A stretch of DNA of 64,000 bases, taken from contig NZ_CP015637.1 of NCBI RefSeq assembly GCF_001708445.1, positions 5,581,001-5,645,000 of the forward strand, given 5' to 3'. The DNA is from Pseudomonas fluorescens. Lineage in GTDB: Bacteria > Pseudomonadota > Gammaproteobacteria > Pseudomonadales > Pseudomonadaceae. The notes beneath the pieces were generated by a model that was given only the letters and a program-made list of their open reading frames with translations, did no database searches and had not been told where the DNA came from. Position 1 is the first letter of the stretch, and every line of letters starts with the position of its first letter. Positions 33,809 through 41,515 of the stretch are shown here, in pieces. Both the position numbers and the translations under genes were made by a program.

Positions 33809-35209
33809 ATGCAACTGTGCGAAGCATTCGAGCCACCACAACCCTTGCTGGAATACCTGCAGTCGCCACTGCCCTACCCGGTCGAAGCACTCGGGAATCT
33901 GTTGGGCCCTGCGGTTGAACGACTGGCCGAAGTGATCGGCGTGCCCTGCGCCATGGCTGCACAATCGGTGCTGGCCAGCGCTGCCCTAGTAAGTCAGGGT
34001 CATGCCAATGTCCACCTCGACGGACGAACCTATCCGTTGTCGCTATACCTACTGACGGTGGCGTCCTCGGGTGATCGAAAAAGCGCGGTGGATCACCTGG
34101 CACTGAAGGCGGCGCGCGACTGGGAACGACAGCAGTGGACCCTGTATACGGAAAAGCTCATAACCTATCGCGCCGCCAGCAACATCATGACCAAACCCAA
34201 AACAACAAAGAAACGCGCGGAGGTGGAAGGCGGTGAGCTATCCGAGCCGGTACCGCCGAGACTGATCATTACCGAGCCCACCATCGAAGCGTTGATCAAA
34301 AGCCTGTGCCACGGCTTGCCCAGCATGGGATTGTTCAATGATGAAGGTGGCCAATTCTTGGGCAGCAGCACCATGAGCAAAGAGAACCTGCTTAAGGCGA
34401 TTACCACCTTGTCGACACTGTGGGATGGCAGCCCGATCGACCGGGCGCGCTCCATGGCTGGAGAAAGCCTGCGCGCCTATGACCGCCGCCTCAGCCTGCA
34501 TTTGATGCTGCAGCCTTACTTGGCCAACCAGCTACTCAAAGACTCGGTGATCAAAGGCCAAGGCATCCTGGGCCGCTGCCTGATCAGCTGGCCCGAACGT
34601 CTGGTCGGTCAGCGCTTGTACAAGGCAGTCGACCTGACGCGAGATGCCAAGGTTCAGCGCTACCAAACGCGCATTACCACCCTACTGGATAAGCCACTGT
34701 CGCTGCACAAAGACGGTTCACTTAACCCCGCCAGGCTGGAACTGACGCCCAGCGCTCGCACTGCCTGGATTGATATTCACGACACCATCGAATGCCAGTC
34801 TGGCGAGTTCGGTGAACTGGCAGGAGTCCAATCCGTCGCAGGAAAAGCAGCGGCCAATGTGCTGCGCATCGCCGGTGTGCTCGCGGTAATTGAAGATGCG
34901 AATGTAGTGAGTGAGGCCCATATTCAACGCGCCTCAACACTGATGGATTACTACCTGGCGGAGATCCAGCGCCTGACCGAACAAGAGCCAATCAACACTT
35001 TACGTGAGGAGGCGGATCGACTGCTACGCTGGCTGACGCAAAAAGGCTGGACCCAATTCACCATCCGCGATCTCAATCGCAACGGCCCTCGCTTTGCCCG
35101 CAAGAGCAGCCATCACACCGCCACACTGCTCGTCGAGCTGATCACGCATAACTGGCTGAACAGTCGCGATGCCAAAACTTTCGAGGTCCGCCATGTTTCG
35201 CCTCAATGA
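33809..35209 (+). CDS. DUF3987/YfjI-like protein
   Basis: A 466-aa protein resembling the DUF3987 (YfjI) family often carried by integrative islands and thought to be related to primase-helicase-type replication proteins. The opening LPYPVEALGNLLGPAVERLAEVIGVPCAMAAQSVLA and the P-loop-like LYLLTVASSGDRKSAVDHLAL (about 75-95) are family-like, and GLFNDEGGQFLGSSTMSKENLL could hold the acidic Walker B-type residues. The C-terminus looks like a winged helix (LLRWLTQKGWTQFTIRDLNRNGP). AGGAGA lies seven bases before the ATG. The next gene overlaps its end. Confidence 0.75.
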   Translation: MQLCEAFEPPQPLLEYLQSPLPYPVEALGNLLGPAVERLAEVIGVPCAMAAQSVLASAALVSQGHANVHLDGRTYPLSLYLLTVASSGDRKSAVDHLALKAARDWERQQWTLYTEKLITYRAASNIMTKPKTTKKRAEVEGGELSEPVPPRLIITEPTIEALIKSLCHGLPSMGLFNDEGGQFLGSSTMSKENLLKAITTLSTLWDGSPIDRARSMAGESLRAYDRRLSLHLMLQPYLANQLLKDSVIKGQGILGRCLISWPERLVGQRLYKAVDLTRDAKVQRYQTRITTLLDKPLSLHKDGSLNPARLELTPSARTAWIDIHDTIECQSGEFGELAGVQSVAGKAAANVLRIAGVLAVIEDANVVSEAHIQRASTLMDYYLAEIQRLTEQEPINTLREEADRLLRWLTQKGWTQFTIRDLNRNGPRFARKSSHHTATLLVELITHNWLNSRDAKTFEVRHVSPQ

Positions 35210-35552
35210 CGCGGTGCGCTGCTACCAGGCGCAACATCAATCGCAATCAGAAACACGGTGTGTCGCCGCTTCTGTCGCCACCTTGTCGCCACGCGCCAGG
35301 CCAGGAATGACGCGGGTTGTCGCCACTGTCGCCGCTGTCGCCACACCACCTCTTGCCCCTGCCGACATCGCCATACTGATCGAGCAACTGCGTGAAGAAG
35401 GAGCACTGCTGGAACACCAGGAGAACGCCCTCCTGATCCGCCCGACACACTGGCAGCAGGTGGACAGGCTCAGCCCCCACTGGAAAGCCCTGCTGCTCTT
35501 TTTGCAAACAAACGAAAACGGTGATGACGATGGCACTGGTCGGTCGGCGTGA
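35193..35552 (+). CDS. Small island protein, TubC-docking-like C-terminus
   Basis: A 119-aa protein whose ATG overlaps the end of the DUF3987-like gene by 17 bp, with its own end overlapping the recombinase gene. The first 50 residues are Ala/Val/Arg-rich and encoded by clustered GTCGCC units. The second half (ADIAILIEQLREEGALLEHQ and onward, ending KALLLFLQ) resembles the short TubC N-terminal docking fold seen in small proteins of other pseudomonad islands. The function is unknown. The start is uncertain, as no good ribosome binding site is visible. Confidence 0.55.
   Translation: MFRLNDAVRCYQAQHQSQSETRCVAASVATLSPRARPGMTRVVATVAAVATPPLAPADIAILIEQLREEGALLEHQENALLIRPTHWQQVDRLSPHWKALLLFLQTNENGDDDGTGRSA
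35262..35343 (+). repeat. GTCGCC-rich inverted repeat, copy 2
   Basis: Partner of 32838-32920 in opposite orientation, about 2.4 kb apart. Here it encodes the VAASVATLSPRARPGMTRVV stretch of the 119-aa protein. Confidence 0.6.
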
Positions 35553-36510
35553 TGGTCGCAACTTTGGCTATGGCCGCCAGCTGAGCTACGCCGGCCCACA
35601 AGCGCTAAACGATTTGTTTGCCGGCGGCCACTTCGCCACGGTCAAAGCGCATAGCGATCGCTGGCAAGCGTTCGTGCGTTGGTGTCGATCAGTGGACGGC
35701 CCCGGTTACAACGATGCACGTCAGATCGATCGACGGACGCTGCAAGACTACGCCGCGTACCTGCGCCTGCAGATCCAGCAAGGTGAACTCTGCATCGCGA
35801 CCGCGCAGAACCGCCTAAGCAGCGTCAACCGAACCCTCGCTGCGCTCCGCGGTGATCAGGACGTGAGGATCGCCAGCCCGAGCCAGGCGTTGGGACAGCA
35901 GCGCTCGAACGTACGCACCCGCGCGCCGGATGGCCAAGACCGCCAACAAGTGCAGCGAGTGATTGAGGCGCTTGGCGAACAGCACCACGAGCGGGTGGCG
36001 GCAATTGTTCTGTTGGCCCGAACAACCGGTATGCGCCTGCGCGAAGCGATCCTGGCTGACCTACCACGACTGCAACGCGAAGCCGAACACTTGGGCCGTA
36101 TCAACATCCAGGACGGCACCAAAGGCGGCCGCTCAGGGGCATCAGCGCCGCGATGGATCAATGCTAATGAAGAGGTGAAGGTGGCGCTACAGCTCGCCCG
36201 AAATGCGTCGCCGCCCCGCAGCCGCAACTTGCTGGCCCGAGGCGAAAGCTACGCCGCATTCCTGCAACAGACCGTACTCCCCGCCCGCGAAGTGCTACAT
36301 GAACAAGGGCTGAAGGGCTTTCATGAACTGCGAGCGGCCTATGCCTGCGAGCGTTACGAACAGCTCACTGGCCACGCGGCCCCAGTCAATGGTGGCCACT
36401 GCTATCGAATTGACCGCGACCTTGATCAACGGGCGCGCCAACAAATCAGCCTTGAGCTCGGGCATAACCGGATTGATGTGGTTTCGGCTTACATTGGAGG
36501 TAGAGCGTGA
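35530..36510 (+). CDS. Second tyrosine recombinase (integrase domain protein)
   Basis: A 326-aa protein with the catalytic pattern of tyrosine recombinases: R in TTGMRLREAILADL, H-x-x-R in GFHELRAAYACERYE, then H in LELGHNRIDVVSAYIGG with the nucleophile Tyr. The N-terminal half (about 15-110) is a core-binding-like domain with the motif DRWQAFVRWCR. ATG or GTG codons at 35530, 35524 and 35521 are all in frame; I favour MALVGRRDGRNFGYG. The role is probably island recombination or resolution rather than att integration, because another integrase sits at the att site. It overlaps the next gene by 4 bp. Confidence 0.8.
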   Translation: MALVGRRDGRNFGYGRQLSYAGPQALNDLFAGGHFATVKAHSDRWQAFVRWCRSVDGPGYNDARQIDRRTLQDYAAYLRLQIQQGELCIATAQNRLSSVNRTLAALRGDQDVRIASPSQALGQQRSNVRTRAPDGQDRQQVQRVIEALGEQHHERVAAIVLLARTTGMRLREAILADLPRLQREAEHLGRINIQDGTKGGRSGASAPRWINANEEVKVALQLARNASPPRSRNLLARGESYAAFLQQTVLPAREVLHEQGLKGFHELRAAYACERYEQLTGHAAPVNGGHCYRIDRDLDQRARQQISLELGHNRIDVVSAYIGGRA

Positions 36511-36821
36511 CCAAGCCCTTCGATATGGCGCTGTTCCTGAGCGGCGTACTGACCGGCTCGAAGATCACGCAGCAACGCCACCTATGCCAAGCCCGAATCA
36601 TGCAGGCGGCCATACAACAGCGATGGCAACGCGATAATCCCTGGACCTGGCAGCTCAAGCATGTGCGCTGGTTTTTCACTCAGCACCTGAAGGATCATTC
36701 CGACGCCACCCGGTATTACTATCGCCTCACCACCCTATTGATCTGGAAACGATTAGGGAATCACCGAGAAATGCTGATCCAACGCTCGAATAGAGCCCCT
36801 TGGAAGCAGCGTCGTTTCTAG
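36507..36821 (+). CDS. Small recombinase-linked island protein
   Basis: A 104-aa basic protein, starting MTKPFDMALFLSGVLTGSK, translationally coupled to the recombinase before it (4-bp overlap). It is rich in Arg, His and Trp, with the striking segment WQLKHVRWFFTQHLKDHSDA and then RYYYRLTTLLIWKRL. This looks like a helical DNA-binding piece similar to a recombinase core-binding domain. A remnant with KHVRWF followed by YYFELTARLI is found on the other strand at about 53.6 kb. The function is unknown; its context suggests a partner of the second recombinase. Confidence 0.7.
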   Translation: MTKPFDMALFLSGVLTGSKITQQRHLCQARIMQAAIQQRWQRDNPWTWQLKHVRWFFTQHLKDHSDATRYYYRLTTLLIWKRLGNHREMLIQRSNRAPWKQRRF

Positions 36822-36823
36822 GC

Positions 36824-37882
36824 ATGATACTGCATGTGGCCAGCATTACGACATCGAGTGCTGTTAGTTTCCGTTTAGGCGATAGGGATATGGAAGTAGC
36901 GATAAGGGTGATGTCTCGCGGACAGGAAATCGACCGCATCATGCGCCCCCTCAGAATGGATGGGGGGCGGCCTGCCGTCACCTACAGAAAATTGCTCTGG
37001 CCAGTAGAAGACGGCTGTATCCATATCGAAACCGAACACGATGCGGCCCTCTACCATGTGAGTACGAAGCTTGACGACTGGGTGGAGCTTGTCACGCGCG
37101 TACTACCAGAGTCACTCCCAACTCACATCGATGAGTGTGCAGAACTACTTCGTGCCTGCTTCCGGGAAAATCTGCCTCATGGCGTTATACGCGCATCTTC
37201 CTCGCTGGTATCTGTTGGCCTAGAGAATGAAGCGCGCGACCTGCTAGTAGATTTCCTGCGCGAAAAGCACGACTCAGAACGCCTGAGCAAGCTGATACAG
37301 ATGCAGCTGCTTTTCAGCGAAAGATCCAGCACCCCGCTCCCCCCTACGAATACAAATCCATCTGCTGAAAATACAGAGTCTGAGATCGATACAGCCATAT
37401 CCATCGAAGATGTGAAAACACTGGACTGGGATTGGATACCAGCAGATGAGGCGCAAAAACCAGAAGTAGATGACCAAGTCCTGAGAACACAGGCCGAATG
37501 CACCCAAGAAACTATAGGTGCCTACCGCACCATAGAACGTGGCGCAGTGATTTCGGGCCTCGCCGAATCTCTGAGCGAATCAGTATGGGTCGAAGAGCTT
37601 CTTCTACCGCCACAAGGTCGCACTTCCTCACTTGGGGAGAACACGCTTTTGGAGCGTACGGCAAAACTCGGAACCATCGCATTGGACCTATTGAGATACT
37701 TTGCAGACAACCCGGGGGACCGAGCTGCCCACGCTGAATTGGTACTTGGATACCCTGTCGCGGATATCAACAAACTACTTACGGGCTCCCTAAGCCACTA
37801 CCTGAAGAGAAGCGGGCCAGGTGGATGGGAATGCCACCCGTGGGCTTTAAGCATTCTAACCGCCCTCGACGAAGCCTTGTGA
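36824..37882 (+). CDS. Unknown protein with C-terminal winged-helix-like region
   Basis: A 352-aa protein that I do not recognise. Its N-terminal half (about 1-165) is a mixed alpha/beta domain with SFRLGDRDMEVAIRVMSR and a helical end. An acidic, Pro/Ser-rich linker (about 165-235) follows. The C-terminal 90 residues (ALDLLRYFADNPGDRAAHAE and onward to LSHYLKRSGPGGWECHPWAL) look like a winged helix. It starts 2 bp after the small recombinase-linked gene and converges on vsr. It could be a regulator or sensor for the neighbouring defence genes, but nothing in the sequence proves this. An in-frame TTG at 36800 is an alternative start. Confidence 0.65.
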   Translation: MILHVASITTSSAVSFRLGDRDMEVAIRVMSRGQEIDRIMRPLRMDGGRPAVTYRKLLWPVEDGCIHIETEHDAALYHVSTKLDDWVELVTRVLPESLPTHIDECAELLRACFRENLPHGVIRASSSLVSVGLENEARDLLVDFLREKHDSERLSKLIQMQLLFSERSSTPLPPTNTNPSAENTESEIDTAISIEDVKTLDWDWIPADEAQKPEVDDQVLRTQAECTQETIGAYRTIERGAVISGLAESLSESVWVEELLLPPQGRTSSLGENTLLERTAKLGTIALDLLRYFADNPGDRAAHAELVLGYPVADINKLLTGSLSHYLKRSGPGGWECHPWALSILTALDEAL

Positions 37883-37923
37883 ACGCATCAGAGCGCAGGG
37901 ATGCTCACTGGCAATCTGCCGCA

Positions 37924-38337
37924 CTACTCAAGAGCCCTCAGGCGCTCAAGCAACGCAAGCAGGGCGGTCTCAGGATGTCTGAGCTCGCACTCCCACAAGA
38001 CCAGAACGTTCCATCCATCACTCTCCAACCTCTGCAATACCGTCAAGTCTCTTTCAACATTGGATTGAAGCTTGGCCGCCCAGAAATCGACTCGTGTCTT
38101 GGGCAAGACAGCATATTTACATCCAGCATGGCGATGCCAAAAACACCCATGTACAAAAATACAGACCCTGAGTCTAGACAGTATAATATCCGGTTTTCCC
38201 GGCAGGTCTTTGCGATAAAGTCGGAACCGGTAGCCATGGGCGTGCAGAAAGCGCCTGACTGTCATTTCCGGCTTGGTGCCCTTCCCTTTGATGCCAGCCA
38301 TCATGCGGGATCTTGTGGCGCGGTCGACGACATCCAT
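37924..38337 (-). CDS. vsr: Very short patch repair endonuclease (Vsr)
   Basis: Nicks 5' of T in T:G mismatches left by deamination of 5-methylcytosine, protecting the methyltransferase target site. The 137-aa product has the family motifs MAGIKGKGTKPEMTVRRFLH, PGKPDIILSR with the catalytic Asp, and IFVHGCFWHRH with zinc and active-site His residues, then WNVLVLWECEL. It is divergent from the cytosine methyltransferase with only 29 bp between the start codons, a natural functional pair. Confidence 0.93.
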   Translation of the reverse strand: MDVVDRATRSRMMAGIKGKGTKPEMTVRRFLHAHGYRFRLYRKDLPGKPDIILSRLRVCIFVHGCFWHRHAGCKYAVLPKTRVDFWAAKLQSNVERDLTVLQRLESDGWNVLVLWECELRHPETALLALLERLRALE

Positions 38338-38366
38338 TTAGTACTTCCTCAAAACAGCGTGGTTTC

Positions 38367-39968
38367 ATGAGTCGTAGCTATCCCATCCAGGTCGTGGATC
38401 TCTTTGCTGGCCCAGGCGGTCTCGGAGAGGGCTTTTCCTCTCACTCCAGCAACAATGCTGAGACCTTCGAGATCAAGGTCTCAGCCGAGATGGAGATCTC
38501 GGCTCGCTCCACTCTGCGACTCCGGGCTTTCTACCGGCTGCTGAAAAACAAACAACCCGAGGCCCTAGAGGATTATTACAACTTTTGCGAAACAGCAGAT
38601 GTAGCGGAGCCCTACACAAACAGAAGTCTTGAGGCCTGGAAGCATGCTGACAACGAGGCGCAGCTGCTGGAGCTGGGTACAGAAGAAGGCAACATCCGGC
38701 TCGACAGAATGCTGGAACATCGCCTCGACGAAACCAAACCATGGGTTCTGATCGGCGGCCCACCATGCCAGGCCTACTCAATCGTCGGGCGTGCAAGAAA
38801 TCGCGGAAAACTGGACTATCGAGCAGAGGACGATCATCGACACTTTCTCTATCGTGAATACCTGAGGATCATTCAAAAGAAAAGACCCGCAGTCTTCGTG
38901 ATGGAGAACGTGAAAGGGATTCTTTCATCGAAAGTAGCTGGCGAGCAGATGTTTCCACAGATCCTGCGAGACCTCGCTGACCCGGACGCAGCATTGGGAG
39001 AAAGCGAAAACGGGCCAAAGTACAGGATCTGTTCGCTGGTAGCCGATGACATCTACGAAAGCGGAGCTGACCCGGACAGCATCGAACCAAGCAACTACAT
39101 CATTCGGGCCGAGAACTACGGCGTTCCTCAGGCCAGGCATCGAGTGATACTTCTCGGTGTTTCCGAGGAGTATCTAAACGCTCTTGGAGATCACAAGCTA
39201 TCACCAGCCCAAGGACCATCAATAGACAAGGTCATCGGCTGCCTACCGCCCTTGCGAAGCACTCTTACCAAAGTAAAGGACTCTCCTGATGTCTGGGCAG
39301 ATACCGTGCGTGAGCATCTGAGGGAGCTGAACCAGGAGTGCCTTCTACAGGTACCCGATACGCCTGAAAGACTAGGTCTAGCCACAAAACTCGGCATTCT
39401 CGCCAGCAGCTACGATGGTAGAGACCTGAACTCGGGAGGGTTACGTGTTCTCAAAAAGAGTGCATGGAATGGCGTGACAGGCACCCACCTCGATAGCTGG
39501 CTGCAGGATCCTCGGCTCAAGTATTGGCTCAATCATGAAGCACGAGGGCACATGAGCTCCGATCTGCGTAGATACGTTTACGCTACCGCCTTTGCCGAGA
39601 CATACAAGGACTCGCCCAAAGGCCACCATGACTTCAACCTGCCAGGACTCGAACCAGACCATAAAAACTGGAAGACCGGAAAGTTCAGCGACCGCTTCCG
39701 GGTACAGAGATCGGGCATTCCCTCCACGACGATAACCAGCCATATCGCCAAGGACGGTCACTACTTTATTCATTATGATCCCAGACAATGCAGAAGCCTG
39801 ACTGTCCGCGAGGCCGCCCGACTGCAAACTTTCCCTGACAACTATTTCTTTCTCGGAAACAGAACGCAGCAATTCCATCAAGTGGGCAACGCAGTTCCAC
39901 CACTTCTGGCTCGACAGATTGCAGATGTTGTAGCGCGCATTATCAGAAACGGAAAAGACACGAGATAG
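38367..39968 (+). CDS. C5-cytosine DNA methyltransferase
   Basis: Methylates cytosine at C5 in an unknown target. The 533-aa product has motif I DLFAGPGGLGEGF (11-23), motif IV GPPCQAYSIVGRAR with the catalytic Cys134, motif VI ENVKG (180-184), motif VIII QARHR (255-259), a long variable target-recognition region (about 270-440) and motifs IX-X ending GNAVPP (507-512). It is longer than typical 330-480 aa enzymes. Start MSRSYPIQ. It heads a four-gene rightward run after a 40 bp gap and stands divergent to vsr. Confidence 0.93.
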   Translation: MSRSYPIQVVDLFAGPGGLGEGFSSHSSNNAETFEIKVSAEMEISARSTLRLRAFYRLLKNKQPEALEDYYNFCETADVAEPYTNRSLEAWKHADNEAQLLELGTEEGNIRLDRMLEHRLDETKPWVLIGGPPCQAYSIVGRARNRGKLDYRAEDDHRHFLYREYLRIIQKKRPAVFVMENVKGILSSKVAGEQMFPQILRDLADPDAALGESENGPKYRICSLVADDIYESGADPDSIEPSNYIIRAENYGVPQARHRVILLGVSEEYLNALGDHKLSPAQGPSIDKVIGCLPPLRSTLTKVKDSPDVWADTVREHLRELNQECLLQVPDTPERLGLATKLGILASSYDGRDLNSGGLRVLKKSAWNGVTGTHLDSWLQDPRLKYWLNHEARGHMSSDLRRYVYATAFAETYKDSPKGHHDFNLPGLEPDHKNWKTGKFSDRFRVQRSGIPSTTITSHIAKDGHYFIHYDPRQCRSLTVREAARLQTFPDNYFFLGNRTQQFHQVGNAVPPLLARQIADVVARIIRNGKDTR

Positions 39969-40008
39969 AGTCAATCCAGGCACTACATGCTCGACAGGGA
40001 GAGTTCAC

Positions 40009-41502
40009 TTGCCACCGTCATTCAAGAGTCGAAATGCCCCTCCAAAGGCCAGCGCAATGGTCGAGGCACTGCGTGGGCTTGGCTACAACACACAGACAGC
40101 ACTGGCCGACATTATCGACAACAGTGTAGCGGCAGGTGCGTCGGAAGTCAGAGTCGAACTCATCTGGGCAGAGACAGAGAGCCGAATTACCTGCCTAGAC
40201 AACGGCACTGGAATGTCAGCAGCCGGGCTTGATCTTGCCATGAGACTGGGCGAGCGAAACCCGCTAGAGGAGCGATCAAAGTCTGATCTTGGTCGTTTTG
40301 GCCTTGGACTCAAGACCGCTTCCTTCTCACAGTGTCGCAGGCTGACTGTAGCGACAATCGGCACCGACAACATGCAGTCTCTACGCTGGGACCTCGACTA
40401 CCTAGCCAATAGCCATGATGGCGGCTGGCACCTTCTAGAGGGCCCCCACCCAGGCTCGGAGAAATGTCTGGAGCCTCTTTCTGATGCAGGCAAAGGAACA
40501 ATGGTGCTGTGGGAGGAACTAGACAGAATTATTACGCCAGGAAGTACGGTTCAGGACTTTCTTAACCTTGCCGACAAGGTGGAGCAGCATCTCGGAATGG
40601 TCTTTCACCGATACCTTGAAGGAAGCAGGCCCCGCCTCAGAGTTCTGCTCAATGGTCAGCCCGTAAGGCCTTGGGATCCCTTTATGACGGACCATCCGGG
40701 AAAGCCATACAACCCTCCCGTATTCAAACATCCATCCATCAGAGGTATCGAGGCCGAATGTCATGTCCTACCGCACAAGGACATGCTTTCGCCTGAAGAC
40801 TTCGAGCGCTTGGGCGGCCCTGATGGCTGGACAGCGCAACAGGGATTCTACGTTTATCGCAACGAACGCCTTCTGGTAGCAGGCAGCTGGCTTGGGCTGG
40901 GAACCGGTAGATCTTGGACAAAAGACGAAGCCCATCGCCTGGCCAGAATCCGGATTGATATCCCGAACTCTGCAGATGCCGACTGGAAAATCGATATCAG
41001 GAAGTCCACAGCACGGCCCCCCATCTATCTTAGAGACTGGTTGACCAGCTTAGCCGAAGCGACCCGTGCCCGCGCCAGACGAGCTTTTGCCCATAGAGGA
41101 CGACCAACATTGCTTGGCAACAAGCAGGTTGCTGAAGCATGGAAGGTCGAACGGCTCGCCAGTGGAATGCGATACAGAATAGATAGCGACCACCCTGCAG
41201 TAAGAGACGTTCTGGATGAAGCAGGAACATTGCTCCCCCAGATCAAGGCAATGCTGCGAGTTATCGAAGAAACCGTTCCTGTCCAGCGGATATGGATTGA
41301 TACGGCAGAAAACAAGGATACCCCGTGTACGGGGTTCGAGAAGGCACCATCCAGCGAGGTCAGTGAGATTCTGATGGTCATGTACCGCGGCATGGTCGAG
41401 AGGAAGGGATACTCAGCCTCCTCCGCCAAGGAACAACTCCGAGCGACAGAACCCTTCCATGCCTTCCCTTACTTGGTAGATGCTCTGCCTGACAATTTAT
41501 AA
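40009..41502 (+). CDS. GHKL (MutL/MORC-like) ATPase of the restriction cluster
   Basis: A 497-aa protein with an N-terminal Bergerat-fold ATPase: N-box ALADIIDNS with N38, DNGTGM at 64-69 and the lid/G2 box GRFGLGLKTAS at 95-105. The following region resembles the S5 domain of MORC/MutL proteins. No MutL endonuclease motif is seen. Such ATPases are known from restriction-modification operons with Vsr, methylase and Z1 proteins. The start is a TTG with GGGAGA about eight bases upstream. It probably acts with the Z1 protein as an ATP-driven clamp or loader on foreign DNA. Confidence 0.85.
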   Translation: MPPSFKSRNAPPKASAMVEALRGLGYNTQTALADIIDNSVAAGASEVRVELIWAETESRITCLDNGTGMSAAGLDLAMRLGERNPLEERSKSDLGRFGLGLKTASFSQCRRLTVATIGTDNMQSLRWDLDYLANSHDGGWHLLEGPHPGSEKCLEPLSDAGKGTMVLWEELDRIITPGSTVQDFLNLADKVEQHLGMVFHRYLEGSRPRLRVLLNGQPVRPWDPFMTDHPGKPYNPPVFKHPSIRGIEAECHVLPHKDMLSPEDFERLGGPDGWTAQQGFYVYRNERLLVAGSWLGLGTGRSWTKDEAHRLARIRIDIPNSADADWKIDIRKSTARPPIYLRDWLTSLAEATRARARRAFAHRGRPTLLGNKQVAEAWKVERLASGMRYRIDSDHPAVRDVLDEAGTLLPQIKAMLRVIEETVPVQRIWIDTAENKDTPCTGFEKAPSSEVSEILMVMYRGMVERKGYSASSAKEQLRATEPFHAFPYLVDALPDNL

Positions 41503-41515
41503 GGAGTCGTAGCGA

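Noticed and set aside
38313..38366. An upstream in-frame start adding 18 residues to the cytosine methyltransferase
   Set aside because: The extension overlaps the vsr start and is not methyltransferase-like; motif I begins properly after MSRSYPIQ.
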